From contig NZ_FRCZ01000001.1 in NCBI RefSeq assembly GCF_900143085.1, forward strand, positions 124,001-188,000: a stretch of 64,000 nt of DNA, written 5' to 3'. A program made the position numbers and the translations under genes. The DNA is from Gracilibacillus kekensis (GTDB lineage Bacteria > Bacillota > Bacilli > Bacillales > Amphibacillaceae). Positions 42,757 through 50,319 of the stretch are shown here, piece by piece. The stretch's first letter is position 1. Each line of letters starts with the position of its first letter. The notes beneath the pieces were generated by a model that saw nothing but the letters and a program-made list of their open reading frames with translations, was not told the DNA's origin and did no database searches.

Positions 42757-42990
42757 TTAGATTCCTTTAATTATCATATTATTTACTGTCACTTCGTTAA
42801 TTTGGTGCTGAGTGCTCTCAAGCACTTGGAACCACGCAAGATAATTATCAAGATACTGATACTTGGTCGCCATACCTTTAAAACGCTGTATTCGGCCTTT
42901 CTTTCTACTGTGATAATTGTTGACATAGCCAAATATAAAAAGGAACGAATCGACAATGCGATTTGTCCCCCTTTAAAATTACATTTATCA
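42757..42990 (-). mobile_element. 3' remnant of an IS1595/ISXO2-like transposase
   Basis: The minus strand reads ..VDSFLFIFGYVNNYHSRKKG, RIQRFKGMATKYQYLDNYLA, WFQVLES.., ending with TAA 42757. The H-S-R-x-K-G-x-x-x-x-F-x-G-x-A-x-K-Y-x-x-x-Y-L-x-W-F pattern is the C-terminus of IS1595-type transposases. Only about 75 codons remain, with no start and no terminal repeats seen. It lies just downstream of comK. Confidence 0.65.
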
Positions 42991-43079
42991 CGGTGTATCG
43001 TTCGTAATACACTTAACAAAAAGTTCTTTCTATAGCAAAGAGGATAAACGGACGCTTGCTTCCAAATAAGTTCCGCTAT

Positions 43080-43613
43080 TTATCGGTGCTTTTTATGCCA
43101 TTTCGCTTCTGCTACAAATTGCGATGCTTCAAGTATGTGCTCCATTTTGTTACTAAGTAAGTAACGATATTGCGCCGTTCGATACAATTGATTAATCATG
43201 GTTGCATAGGAGATCTCCAATATCAAATCACGACCATTTTTGAAAACGACACGCGTCAAGTGGCTATCTAATTTTTCCACTTCTAATACATGAGAATGTG
43301 CGATCCACGTACACGATTTTCTTAAAGGTGATTCCACAGGAAAAAAATACATGCCGCTTAACCGATCAATGGCTATTGGTGGTTTATGAGTAATCCCGCT
43401 GAGCATTCGAGAACCTTCGATTAGACCTCTTAAACTAATACCAAATTCTTTACAGGTAGTGTCCATCACCTTTTGGGCACTCCAAGTTGTTTCGTAATCA
43501 TCCGCTTCCTCATATTCAATAATTCTCGTAAAAAAATCTCCTTTAACCTCTGCCCCAACTACAGCCAATGTCTTCGGACTAATCTCATACACCTTTTCCA
43601 ACACTTTAACCAT
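43080..43613 (-). CDS. comK: Competence transcription factor ComK
   Basis: 177 residues (192 in B. subtilis). Shared features: YEISPKTLAVVGAE at the start, IIEYE, THKPPIAID, FFPVESPLRKSCTWIAHSHV, TRVVFKNGRDLILEISYATM and NQLYRTAQYRY. ComK binds K-boxes in DNA and activates DNA-uptake genes. ATG after AGGAGGAATG. The C-terminus is shorter than in B. subtilis, where that end contributes to MecA-dependent degradation. Divergent from the DUF3939-like gene. No clear AAAA-N5-TTTT K-box was found in the shared upstream region. Confidence 0.9.
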   Translation of the reverse strand: MVKVLEKVYEISPKTLAVVGAEVKGDFFTRIIEYEEADDYETTWSAQKVMDTTCKEFGISLRGLIEGSRMLSGITHKPPIAIDRLSGMYFFPVESPLRKSCTWIAHSHVLEVEKLDSHLTRVVFKNGRDLILEISYATMINQLYRTAQYRYLLSNKMEHILEASQFVAEAKWHKKHR

Positions 43614-43734
43614 TTCACATTCCTCCTAATAAAGTATTCCAATTAAATGTAGCAACTTTTGATAAAAATGGATATGAAATGGAATGAAATCGCTTAAATT
43701 TCACGGTTTTTCTATCAATTTGAGCAAAGTTTGA

Positions 43735-43740
43735 TATAAT
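43735..43740 (+). promoter_or_regulatory. Extended -10 element (TGATATAAT) upstream of the DUF3939-like gene
   Basis: TATAAT preceded by TGA at 43732-43734, 65 bases before the chosen TTG start; a -35 box is not clear. Confidence 0.45.
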
Positions 43741-43805
43741 TTTCTTATAAAAGGTAACTGAGATGGCTTTTTTGCTAAAATTTGATCAAAAGTGTGGTGA
43801 GAAAT

Positions 43806-44258
43806 TTGTGGTTTAAAAAGAAGAAAAAAGAAGCGGAAAAATTCCCGGTAAAAGAGGTATCATTTGAGGAAATAAAATATGCGGTTCATGAATATAGTCG
43901 CGATTTAGCACCAAACATTCCCCTTAAGATCCTGGTTAAAGACGATTTATCGTTGGATTACACATTGCTCGCTCCGATTTTAAAAGCAATACCTGACAAA
44001 ACCTACTATATGTCAAAAGAAACCTATGACTTATTTGAGGAAGAGGATAAACATATCGCCTATGCACTTGATACGGTTCAACGAGCAGTAGATAACTATA
44101 TCGCCCAAAAGAAAGAACTACCAATTATAGATTACGATCCCTATCGCAAGGTAAGTTTTCACAAGTTAGAACAATTAAAATTGATCGATGAACGACCTGA
44201 AATGGATTTTTATATTACGGATGAAGAGCAATTAGTGACAACCATCAAGCCAAAATAA
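43806..44258 (+). CDS. DUF3939-like protein
   Basis: About 151 residues: Lys-rich N-terminus, then VSFEEIKYAVHEYSRDLAPN, ILVKDDLSLDYTLLAPIL, KTYYMSKETYDLFEEED, VQRAVDNYIAQKKELPIIDY and DFYITDEEQLVT. I recall this pattern as DUF3939, a Bacillaceae protein of unknown function. The frame opens at TTG 43782, but GTGGTGAG precedes TTG 43806, giving an N-terminus MWFKKKKK. Soluble, no TM. Divergent from comK. Confidence 0.65.
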   Translation: MWFKKKKKEAEKFPVKEVSFEEIKYAVHEYSRDLAPNIPLKILVKDDLSLDYTLLAPILKAIPDKTYYMSKETYDLFEEEDKHIAYALDTVQRAVDNYIAQKKELPIIDYDPYRKVSFHKLEQLKLIDERPEMDFYITDEEQLVTTIKPK

Positions 44259-44449
44259 TAGTTGTTCTTATTTCGTAGGTATAGTCCCAAGAGTTGTAGT
44301 AGCCAGGGCGTACAGTATTCGATGGAGAAAAATAAATTTCGTGCTATCATTTCACCTATTTTTAAAGTAATAACTAAAGAAATGAGTGAAATTACAATAG
44401 CTAATACAGAGAGAACAATGGTCCATATGGTCATCTAATCACATCTTTC

Positions 44450-44478
44450 TTGTTGTATTTGCATATTTCATTTATAAT
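44450..44478 (+). promoter_or_regulatory. Promoter of candidate small RNA
   Basis: TTGTTG (44450-44455), 17 bases, perfect TATAAT (44473-44478). Confidence 0.5.
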
Positions 44479-44484
44479 GAAAGT

Positions 44485-44568
44485 ATAATATGGAGTATGC
44501 AAGGGAGAAAATCCCCCTTGCGTGTTTGAAGCATGAGGCTATCGCTTTGCCGAGCGATGGCCTTTTTT
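44485..44568 (+). ncRNA. Candidate small RNA with two hairpins
   Basis: About 84 bases from a TATAAT promoter to a terminator. Hairpin 1 pairs GCAAGGG with CCCTTGC; hairpin 2 pairs GGCTATCGCT with AGCGATGGCC (6-base loop) and is followed by six Ts. No ribosome binding site or convincing frame. Alternative: a distant terminator of the DUF3939-like gene 230 bases upstream. No known RNA family recognised. Confidence 0.4.
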
Positions 44569-44618
44569 CTTGTTGTTCTACAAATATATAGAAATGCTAT
44601 TCTCTTTTTTACTAGAGA

Positions 44619-44647
44619 TTGACATACCTCCCAAGGTGTGATATTTT
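44619..44647 (+). promoter_or_regulatory. Sigma-A promoter of the T-box leader
   Basis: Perfect TTGACA (44619-44624), 17 bases, TATTTT (44642-44647); expected start about 44654. Confidence 0.6.
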
Positions 44648-44653
44648 TCTAAT

Positions 44654-44926
44654 AATTCAATTACATTCAAGCTATGATTGGAAATAGTAAAAGGATCAGT
44701 AAACTAACAGAGAGCCAATGGTTGGTGGGAATTGGCAGTTATTATCCTTTTGAACTCGTCCAAGAGCTACTCCCCGAAAACCAAAGTAAGGGGAATCGGC
44801 ATCCACCGTTATCAGGATAGGTAGTGTTCGCTACTGATAGAGCTGGATTAATGAGTAATTAATCAATTAGAGTGGTACCGCGAGTAAACCTCGTCTCTAT
44901 GTTTTTATATAGAGGCGGGGTTTTTT
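44654..44926 (+). promoter_or_regulatory. T-box leader, specifier CUC (leucine)
   Basis: The T-box motif AGAGTGGTACCGCG (44869-44882) precedes a terminator (CCTCGTCTCTAT / ATAGAGGCGGGG plus six Ts, to 44926). Stem I can be folded: TTGGA (44678-44682) pairs with TCCAA (44759-44763), AAAAGGAT (44689-44696) with ATCCTTTT (44744-44751), GCCAA with TTGGC closing a GGTGGGAA loop. The specifier loop then reads GAA-CTC-G with CTC at 44755-44757, a leucine codon. Uncharged tRNA-Leu would promote read-through into the methyltransferase gene. Confidence 0.88.
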
Positions 44927-44950
44927 ATATTTATAAAGAGGAGGATATCT

Positions 44951-45745
44951 ATGGAAAAGGCAAAAAGCAGAGCAAAGTTGAATGATTCATCTGTAATTGA
45001 TGCACGTTCCTTAACACAGTCACACAGGAGACTAGCAGAACTATTAAAACCAGGAATGAGCGTACTGGATGTTGGTTGCGGAACAGGAGCAATTACTTCA
45101 GGAATAGCAGAAGCCGTTGGGCCAACTGGAAAAGTAATTGGAATAGACAATGATATAGACTTGATCACAATAGCACGTCAGCGTTATCAAGATATACCTT
45201 CGCTTTCTTTTGAAACAGCAGACATCTATGACCTTCCTTATGAAAATCAATTTGACATCGTGACCTCAGCAAGAGTATTACAATGGCTAGCTCACCCAGA
45301 ACAAGCTTTAGAGAATCTTGTGAAAATCGCAAAATCGGGTGGGATAGTTATTGTATTAGACTACAACCATGAGAAAATCAACTGGCAACCAGAAGTGCCT
45401 GCATCTATGCACTATTTTTATGAGAAGTTTTTAGAATGGCGAGCAGATGCCGCAATGGATAACTCAATTGCAGATCATTTAGCTGCTATGTTTGAAAAAA
45501 GCGGCCTAACGCAAATTCAAGTTTTCCCTCAACATGAAAAAGTACAACGAAATGAGGAAGGATTTGAAACAGCTACCTCAATCTGGTCTGGAGTTGTATC
45601 GACCAAGGGGGCACAAATGTTAGCGGATGGCATTATCGATAAGAAAGCTGTAGAGGAAGCATCGATTGAGTATCAAAAATGGAGAGAAGAAAAAGCAGAG
45701 AAACAACAAATGTATTTGTTGGCAGTGGAAGGGAGAAAAATATAA
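44951..45745 (+). CDS. Class I SAM-dependent methyltransferase under T-box control
   Basis: 264 residues. SAM-binding motif I VLDVGCGTGAITSGIA, motif II IGIDND, DIYDLPYENQFDIVTSARVLQW (motif IV) and GGIVIVLDYNHEK. The second half is specific (MHYFYEKFLEWRADAAMDNS) and resembles COG2226-type enzymes acting on small molecules. ATG 44951 after AAGAGGAGG, 25 bases behind the T-box terminator, so expression should follow leucine tRNA charging. The acceptor is unknown. No amino-acid biosynthesis or tRNA-synthetase gene is next to it. Confidence 0.88.
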   Translation: MEKAKSRAKLNDSSVIDARSLTQSHRRLAELLKPGMSVLDVGCGTGAITSGIAEAVGPTGKVIGIDNDIDLITIARQRYQDIPSLSFETADIYDLPYENQFDIVTSARVLQWLAHPEQALENLVKIAKSGGIVIVLDYNHEKINWQPEVPASMHYFYEKFLEWRADAAMDNSIADHLAAMFEKSGLTQIQVFPQHEKVQRNEEGFETATSIWSGVVSTKGAQMLADGIIDKKAVEEASIEYQKWREEKAEKQQMYLLAVEGRKI

Positions 45746-45815
45746 ACTGCTATCAATTATCAATAGTAATATCTTTGCTTTAAAAGTAAAAATCCTCATT
45801 AATATATGAAAGTTG

Positions 45816-45846
45816 AAAAGACTCAGGAAATTCTGAGTCTTTTTTT
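45816..45846. terminator. Terminator after the methyltransferase gene
   Basis: Stem AAAAGACTCAG / CTGAGTCTTTT with a 6-base region GAAATT, followed by a T-run; A-run on the left makes it usable from both strands. Confidence 0.88.
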
Positions 45847-45890
45847 ATGAGAGACGGTCTTTATATATCTCCCCCCTGCAGATTATCCTG

Positions 45891-46484
45891 TTATCTACCC
45901 ATACGCTCTAAAATACCGGGGTAATTATCATCTATCACAAGCATATCTTCTTTTATAGAGCGTAAAATATTTTCTAAGTTTATAGGATTCTGCTTTGTTT
46001 CCTCACTAATAGTTCTATAAATTGAAATAATTGCTTTCATTTTTTCCTTTTCTTGAGTAGTTATCGAATAAGAACGGTCTCCCAGAAATTGATTGGTCTT
46101 ACCTGCAATGAAGTCATCCACGCGAAACAAGCTAAATTGTAATAAATCCCAATCTGATGCTTCCTCTTCTGTATGTACAGTTGAAATAGTATATAAATAA
46201 GAGTGAATACTTTTGCTCTCCCCATTAATAACTTTCCACGTGTTGTTTAACTCACTCTCCTCTACATTTTCTCTTGCACTGGACATAAAGACAAACTCCT
46301 CCAGTTTGTCAGCCAAATTACTACCTTTATCAGAAATAATTTTTAAAGATTGATAATTCCCTTCACGTTCCTGTTTAAGATAACCACTGTATTCTAAATG
46401 TATATATATGCTGTAAAGAAGAAAAACACCAATTAATAAAATAAAAAGTCTTTTCAAATAAATTTTAAAATAAACCTTATTCAT
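45891..46484 (-). CDS. Single-TM protein with outer helical domain
   Basis: 197 residues: N-terminal TM (about 9-29), then a mainly helical, charged extracytoplasmic domain (SDKGSNLADKLEEFVFMSSA, EMKAIISIYRTISEETKQNP). No family recognised. ATG 46496 is in frame, but TGGGGG lies after it and before ATG 46484, which is therefore preferred. Single gene, convergent with the methyltransferase across a terminator. Confidence 0.6.
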   Translation of the reverse strand: MNKVYFKIYLKRLFILLIGVFLLYSIYIHLEYSGYLKQEREGNYQSLKIISDKGSNLADKLEEFVFMSSARENVEESELNNTWKVINGESKSIHSYLYTISTVHTEEEASDWDLLQFSLFRVDDFIAGKTNQFLGDRSYSITTQEKEKMKAIISIYRTISEETKQNPINLENILRSIKEDMLVIDDNYPGILERMGR

Positions 46485-46557
46485 ATAAACCCCCATCGAA
46501 AATTATACTTCTGGCACTTCAATAGTCAATCAATACGACAGCTGTTTTAACCTTTTA

Positions 46558-47073
46558 TCATTCCTTATACCATTTCCTAAGCTGATTAATATGTGCTTGA
46601 TGATAACGGTTATGATCAGCCATATGCCAAATTCCCCACCGAATAGTTGCTTGTTTTTCATTATTAAAACCAAATTGCACGACTTTATCTAAACCAGCGT
46701 CAGTTAGAGTTAAACATATATGGTTGAACATAACTAATAGGCTTTGACATTCCGACACCAATGTTCCCCATGATTTATCCTTCACCATTGGAAGTCTATT
46801 ATTTGCATCTAACATCGGTTCATATTGTGCTTTTAAAGAAACGGGAAGCGGCTCATCTTTTATCCGGTAAACCCAGTGAATGTCCACACAGAGAATATGG
46901 TTAATTAATTGAGCAGTGCTATTATAATTATCTTTTGGTCCTTGATAATCCATTTCCTGTTGTGACATATCTTTGGTTATTAACTGAAGACGCTCATAAT
47001 TTTCCTTCACAGCCGAGTATAACATTCCAACAATTGGTTGCATTGTTGCTTCACCTTTTAGGTCATAGATCAT
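46558..47073 (-). CDS. DinB family protein
   Basis: 171 residues, four-helix bundle. Putative metal histidines in AQLINHILCVDIHWVYRI and WHMADHNRYHQAHINQLRKW. The C-terminal DHNRYHQAHINQLR is the most typical DinB stretch. The upstream in-frame extension to 47133 is not used: AAGGAGGAAGAAAA precedes ATG 47073. A second member at 28900 is only distantly similar. Function unknown; thiol-transferase-like activity is known in the superfamily. Confidence 0.82.
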   Translation of the reverse strand: MIYDLKGEATMQPIVGMLYSAVKENYERLQLITKDMSQQEMDYQGPKDNYNSTAQLINHILCVDIHWVYRIKDEPLPVSLKAQYEPMLDANNRLPMVKDKSWGTLVSECQSLLVMFNHICLTLTDAGLDKVVQFGFNNEKQATIRWGIWHMADHNRYHQAHINQLRKWYKE

Positions 47074-47117
47074 TTTTCTTCCTCCTTTATTCCGTAAGAG
47101 AGGGTATTTAGTAATTT

Positions 47118-47648
47118 TTATGAGATACTCCAACGATAATAGAAAGTGTTAGAATCTTTCCATTCCCAATATTTTGTTCCTTGCGCAATAATTAAACGAT
47201 CTAATCACAATTCAAAGTTAGCATTTAAGTTTATTGCATTTTCAAAACCAGCTATAGAATCCAAACAAAATAAATAGTCCTTAATCCCTTTTTGATAAAG
47301 TCTAGAATCTATGACGATACGAGAATCCAGGAAACTCGCTATACAAAAGCAACCCTCAGGTAAGTTAGTATCCTTAAAGGTAATCAACTCTTCCAAACTA
47401 TATAAATCTAAATCCTCAAAGATTCTCGCTCCATTATGTTCTAAAAGGAAAACCTGATAATCCTTTGGCAAAATCCAATTATGTTCAGATTGAAAGTTTT
47501 CTAATTGTTCAATTGTTGCTTGATTATGAAAAGAACAAGAAAGTTCAAAAATAGCTCCAGCTTCTTGTTGTACAGTGAGGGTCCTATCACTATTTAATCT
47601 CTGTTTTAATCCGTTCAAAGTCTTTCTGATAATTTGACCTTCTTCCAT
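47118..47648 (-). pseudogene. SMI1/KNR4 (SUKH) family gene interrupted by TGA
   Basis: The first 147 codons encode a SUKH-type domain (LENFQSEHNWILPKDYQVFL, LLEHNGARIF, YSLEELITF, DSIAGFENAINLNANFEL). A TGA at 47205-47207 stops it, but the frame continues LDRLIIAQGTKYWEWKDSNT to TAA 47118. Homologues read NFELWLDRF here, so TGG has become TGA. SUKH proteins often act as immunity proteins against toxins, but no toxin gene is adjacent. The truncated product loses about 28 residues and might still fold. Confidence 0.75.
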
Positions 47649-47664
47649 TTAATACACCCTCTTT

Positions 47665-48515
47665 CTAGTCACATGTATGTGTTTCGTAATTGGTAATTGG
47701 ACGCTCTGTTGACACTCTTACTTTATACCCTTGCATGGATTGAAGACTGCCTTCATATACCAATTGATTGGAACCAATAAGCGACCTTATTCTGTATTCA
47801 ATCCAGACATCAGTCAAAGCTTGGTCTGTATGACCGATTACTTCACCAATAACGATTACTACTTTTATATAGTCATTATTTTTTTCTCTTTGCAATCACT
47901 GAACATGCTCTAATATAAATCGGTCATCCTTCGTTTCTTTCTCATTAACAATTTTCCCATCTAACCAAGAACGAGCAAGATTATTGCTACTGAGCAGTTT
48001 CTCGCCTTCTTTTGAATAATTACTTTGTATTTTCTCTGTAATCGAACAAACGGAATTACGAGAAAAATGAAGCAACTGTTCTCTATTACATTCACCTGTA
48101 TGACGAATGTTCACTCTTACTTCTTTATCTTTTATGTAATCATGCATGGCGTGATAAGTATTTACATAGTTTACTTCAACATTTTTATCTTTTAATAGAT
48201 AACTAGCGATGCGAAGGCCAATTTGCTCTGAAGCATTTTCACACGTCCAAATCGTTATTTGTTCTCCGGCTTCTATTTCAACTAATTTTTGTAGTGAATC
48301 CCAATAAGCATTTTGATCATCCTCAAGGTTGTCGTGGACTAAATGAAAAGACGATTTTAACCAATTGAAATAATGCTCTATCCCGCTTTCTTTATGAATA
48401 TTAGTAAGCGCTCCAACCGAAAATCGATTGGAAATCCAATGACCTTATGACTTTTACTTTGTAAGGCATATGTTAAACTATTTGTTGCAGCAGCGCCAAA
48501 TACTATATGAATCAT
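47665..48515 (-). pseudogene. DUF1835/DUF3658 gene with a frameshift and an in-frame TGA
   Basis: ATG 48515 follows GAAAGGAGG and encodes MIHIVFGAAATNSLTYAL.. VIGFPIDF, then the four-A run at 48420-48423 (one base too few) shifts the frame; the continuation is SVGALTNIHKESGIEHYFNW, which joins perfectly as DUF1835. The DUF3658 part follows (KVVIVIGEVIGHTDQALTDV, WIEYRIRSLI) but is split from the first part by a TGA at 47896-47898 in HVQ*LQREKNN. Two independent lesions make this a clear pseudogene. It lies 17 bases upstream of the broken SUKH gene. Confidence 0.82.
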
Positions 48516-48612
48516 AGGATGTGCCTCCTTTCATTATAGTTATATTAACATAATATGACATTTTATATTGGAGCCAAAGATTAAACTTAATGGTATATAC
48601 TTTTATATAATT

Positions 48613-48639
48613 TGAAACTATTTATATTTCGCCTCCGTC
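48613..48639 (+). promoter_or_regulatory. ECF-type promoter (autoregulation of the sigma gene)
   Basis: TGAAAC (48613-48618), 17 bases, CGTC (48636-48639), the pattern recognised by extracytoplasmic-function factors such as SigM, SigV and SigX in Bacillus. It precedes the sigma gene by about 40 bases. Confidence 0.72.
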
Positions 48640-48679
48640 AAATAGATGAATTTAAGAACAAGAAGAGAAGAGTGGTGTG

Positions 48680-49204
48680 ATGACTGAACAACAGAAAGAA
48701 GAATTGCTAGAAAAAATCATGATACAACATGGAGATGATTTAGTTCGTCTAGCATTTCAATATGTAAAAGATCATGAAACAGCTAAAGACATGGTGCAAA
48801 ACACCTTTATTAAGTGCTATCAAAATTTGGAGACATTCAGATATGATTCATCTATTAAAACCTGGTTATACCGAATTACTATTAATCAGTGTAAAGATTA
48901 TTTGAAAAGCTGGAATTACCGAAAAACATCGGTCAGAGAATTTATAGAAACAACAGTAACCACAGTACTACCTTCTACAGAAAAGCAAATTCTTAAGCAA
49001 GCGGAAAAACAAGAAATGAGAGATCATATATTTTCATTAGCTCCGAAATACCGAGAGGTCATTTTTTTATATTATTATAAATCGCTAACAATGGAAGAGA
49101 TAACAAAAATAACGGAGGTTAATCTAAATACTGTGAAAACCAGATTACGGCGAGCTAAAGACCAATTAAAAGAGGCTATAGAGGAGGCGAATATATATGG
49201 CTGA
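48680..49204 (+). CDS. ECF-type RNA polymerase sigma factor (SigV/SigX-like)
   Basis: 174 residues. Region 2: VRLAFQYVKDHETAKDMVQN and TFIKCYQNLETFRYDSSIKT, WLYRITINQCKDYL; region 4: APKYREVIFLYYYKSLTMEE and LNTVKTRLRRAKDQL. ATG 48680 follows AGAGTGGTG; GTG 48677 is less likely. An ECF-type promoter lies directly upstream, and the downstream gene overlaps by 8 bases and encodes a membrane anti-sigma factor. Likely responds to envelope stress. Confidence 0.88.
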   Translation: MTEQQKEELLEKIMIQHGDDLVRLAFQYVKDHETAKDMVQNTFIKCYQNLETFRYDSSIKTWLYRITINQCKDYLKSWNYRKTSVREFIETTVTTVLPSTEKQILKQAEKQEMRDHIFSLAPKYREVIFLYYYKSLTMEEITKITEVNLNTVKTRLRRAKDQLKEAIEEANIYG

Positions 49205-50033
49205 AAAATTTGATAAAAAGTTATCCTACTATATAGAGGACGAAGAATTAACGTTCACCAAAGAGGATCGAGATAAAACAATACAAAAAATACGCCGTCA
49301 AACAGAAATGAAGGAGGATAAAAAGTCGAATCGACGTATAGTACCCATTGTGGCTACAGTGGCTGCATTCCTATTAGCAATTGCACTATTGCCTAGTTTT
49401 ATTGCTAATGAAAGTCCCAATGCGGATTCAATGGTTGCTCAACAGGGAGATATGACATTTTCAACTTTAGTAATGGCAAGAGATTCGTCTTCCCCGCCGC
49501 ATCGTAATCCGGTTAATATCCTTCTGACAGTTAACCGTAATGATAAAAGTATAAAAGCAGTGTCTTTTCCTCGTGCCACATATGTAGATATATATGATGC
49601 GGAAGGAAATAAACAAATGAAAGATAAATTGTTACACACTGGTGCCTACTATCCAGATCCTGATGCTAGTTTGTTAACTGTTTCTAAATTCTTACAAGTC
49701 CCCATCGATTACTACTCATTTGTTCCGATAGAAAAGTTTTCGCAAATGTCAGATTACATTGATAAAAAATCGAAAAAAAGTGCGGTAGAGGACATATTAT
49801 CAGAACAGGAAGTATTTAAACATTTGATGGAACAAATCCAAACGAGTAAAGAGACGGATATTCCAAGTGAATTGTTAGACGATCTTGCAACTAGCCACTA
49901 TCAAATGGAAGTCATTAAACTTAAAGATTCCCTAAAAGATACTTTTATCGAAGAACGGTATTACGTAGAAATCGAGGACAAACGATTAGAGAGTATTACA
50001 AATCAACTATTAGAGCATTTAAATGAAGAGTAA
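49197..50033 (+). CDS. Anti-sigma factor with degenerate LytR-CpsA-Psr-like outer domain
   Basis: 278 residues: about 45 cytoplasmic residues, one TM (about 47-66) and an extracellular domain. The outer part follows the LCP enzyme pattern: VNILLTVNRNDKSIKAVSFP, RATYVDIYD (LCP enzymes have RDTYV) and LLTVSKFLQVPIDYYSFVPI. The catalytic Asp region (RSDTILL) is replaced by HRNPVNILL, and the C-terminal half of the LCP domain is missing. It is therefore unlikely to transfer wall polymers and may sense their lipid-linked precursors. Overlaps the sigma gene by 8 bases. Confidence 0.75.
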   Translation: MAEKFDKKLSYYIEDEELTFTKEDRDKTIQKIRRQTEMKEDKKSNRRIVPIVATVAAFLLAIALLPSFIANESPNADSMVAQQGDMTFSTLVMARDSSSPPHRNPVNILLTVNRNDKSIKAVSFPRATYVDIYDAEGNKQMKDKLLHTGAYYPDPDASLLTVSKFLQVPIDYYSFVPIEKFSQMSDYIDKKSKKSAVEDILSEQEVFKHLMEQIQTSKETDIPSELLDDLATSHYQMEVIKLKDSLKDTFIEERYYVEIEDKRLESITNQLLEHLNEE

Positions 50034-50071
50034 GCGTCCACGGATAAAATAACAATGTTACTTTGCATATT

Positions 50072-50126
50072 AAAAGACCTTTAACATAGCACCACTATAT
50101 ATAATGGTGAATATGGAAGGTCTTTT
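50072..50126 (+). terminator. Terminator of the ECF operon
   Basis: AAAAGACCTT (50072-50081) pairs with AAGGTCTTTT (50117-50126), with an inner hairpin ACCACTAT..ATAATGGT; T-rich tail follows. Confidence 0.75.
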
Positions 50127-50319
50127 GATTTGGAAGGTTTTGCGAGTAAAAACCTTTAACTTTAATAGAATTTCCTCAAATACTTAAGATATGTTGAAAC
50201 AACTATATAGCTTACTCTCAACGGATTGATATATGTAACAACATATAATACCAACTAAAAGCCAGGTAATAAGTCTTGTTTTGAAATTAATAGTGAGCAA
50301 CCGATCTTATTACTTGATA
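50127..50319. other. Intergenic stretch without recognised gene
   Basis: AT-rich; no convincing frame or structured element seen between the ECF operon and the convergent RDD gene. Confidence 0.4.

Noticed and set aside
42789-43035. Overlapping 76-77 residue frames on both strands downstream of comK
   Set aside because: These are other frames of the IS1595-type transposase remnant, whose true frame shows the transposase pattern.
43614-43781. ComK-binding K-boxes (AAAA-N5-TTTT) in the comK upstream region
   Set aside because: Only imperfect AT-rich matches were seen; none fits the spacing, so autoregulation is not claimed.
44210-44434. Minus-strand 74-residue frame with a hydrophobic N-terminus (IWTIVLSVLAIVISLISLVI), possibly another small toxin
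   Set aside because: No ribosome binding site before ATG 44434, no holin-like toxin motif, and the 3' part overlaps the coding end of the DUF3939-like gene. Kept out of the annotation.
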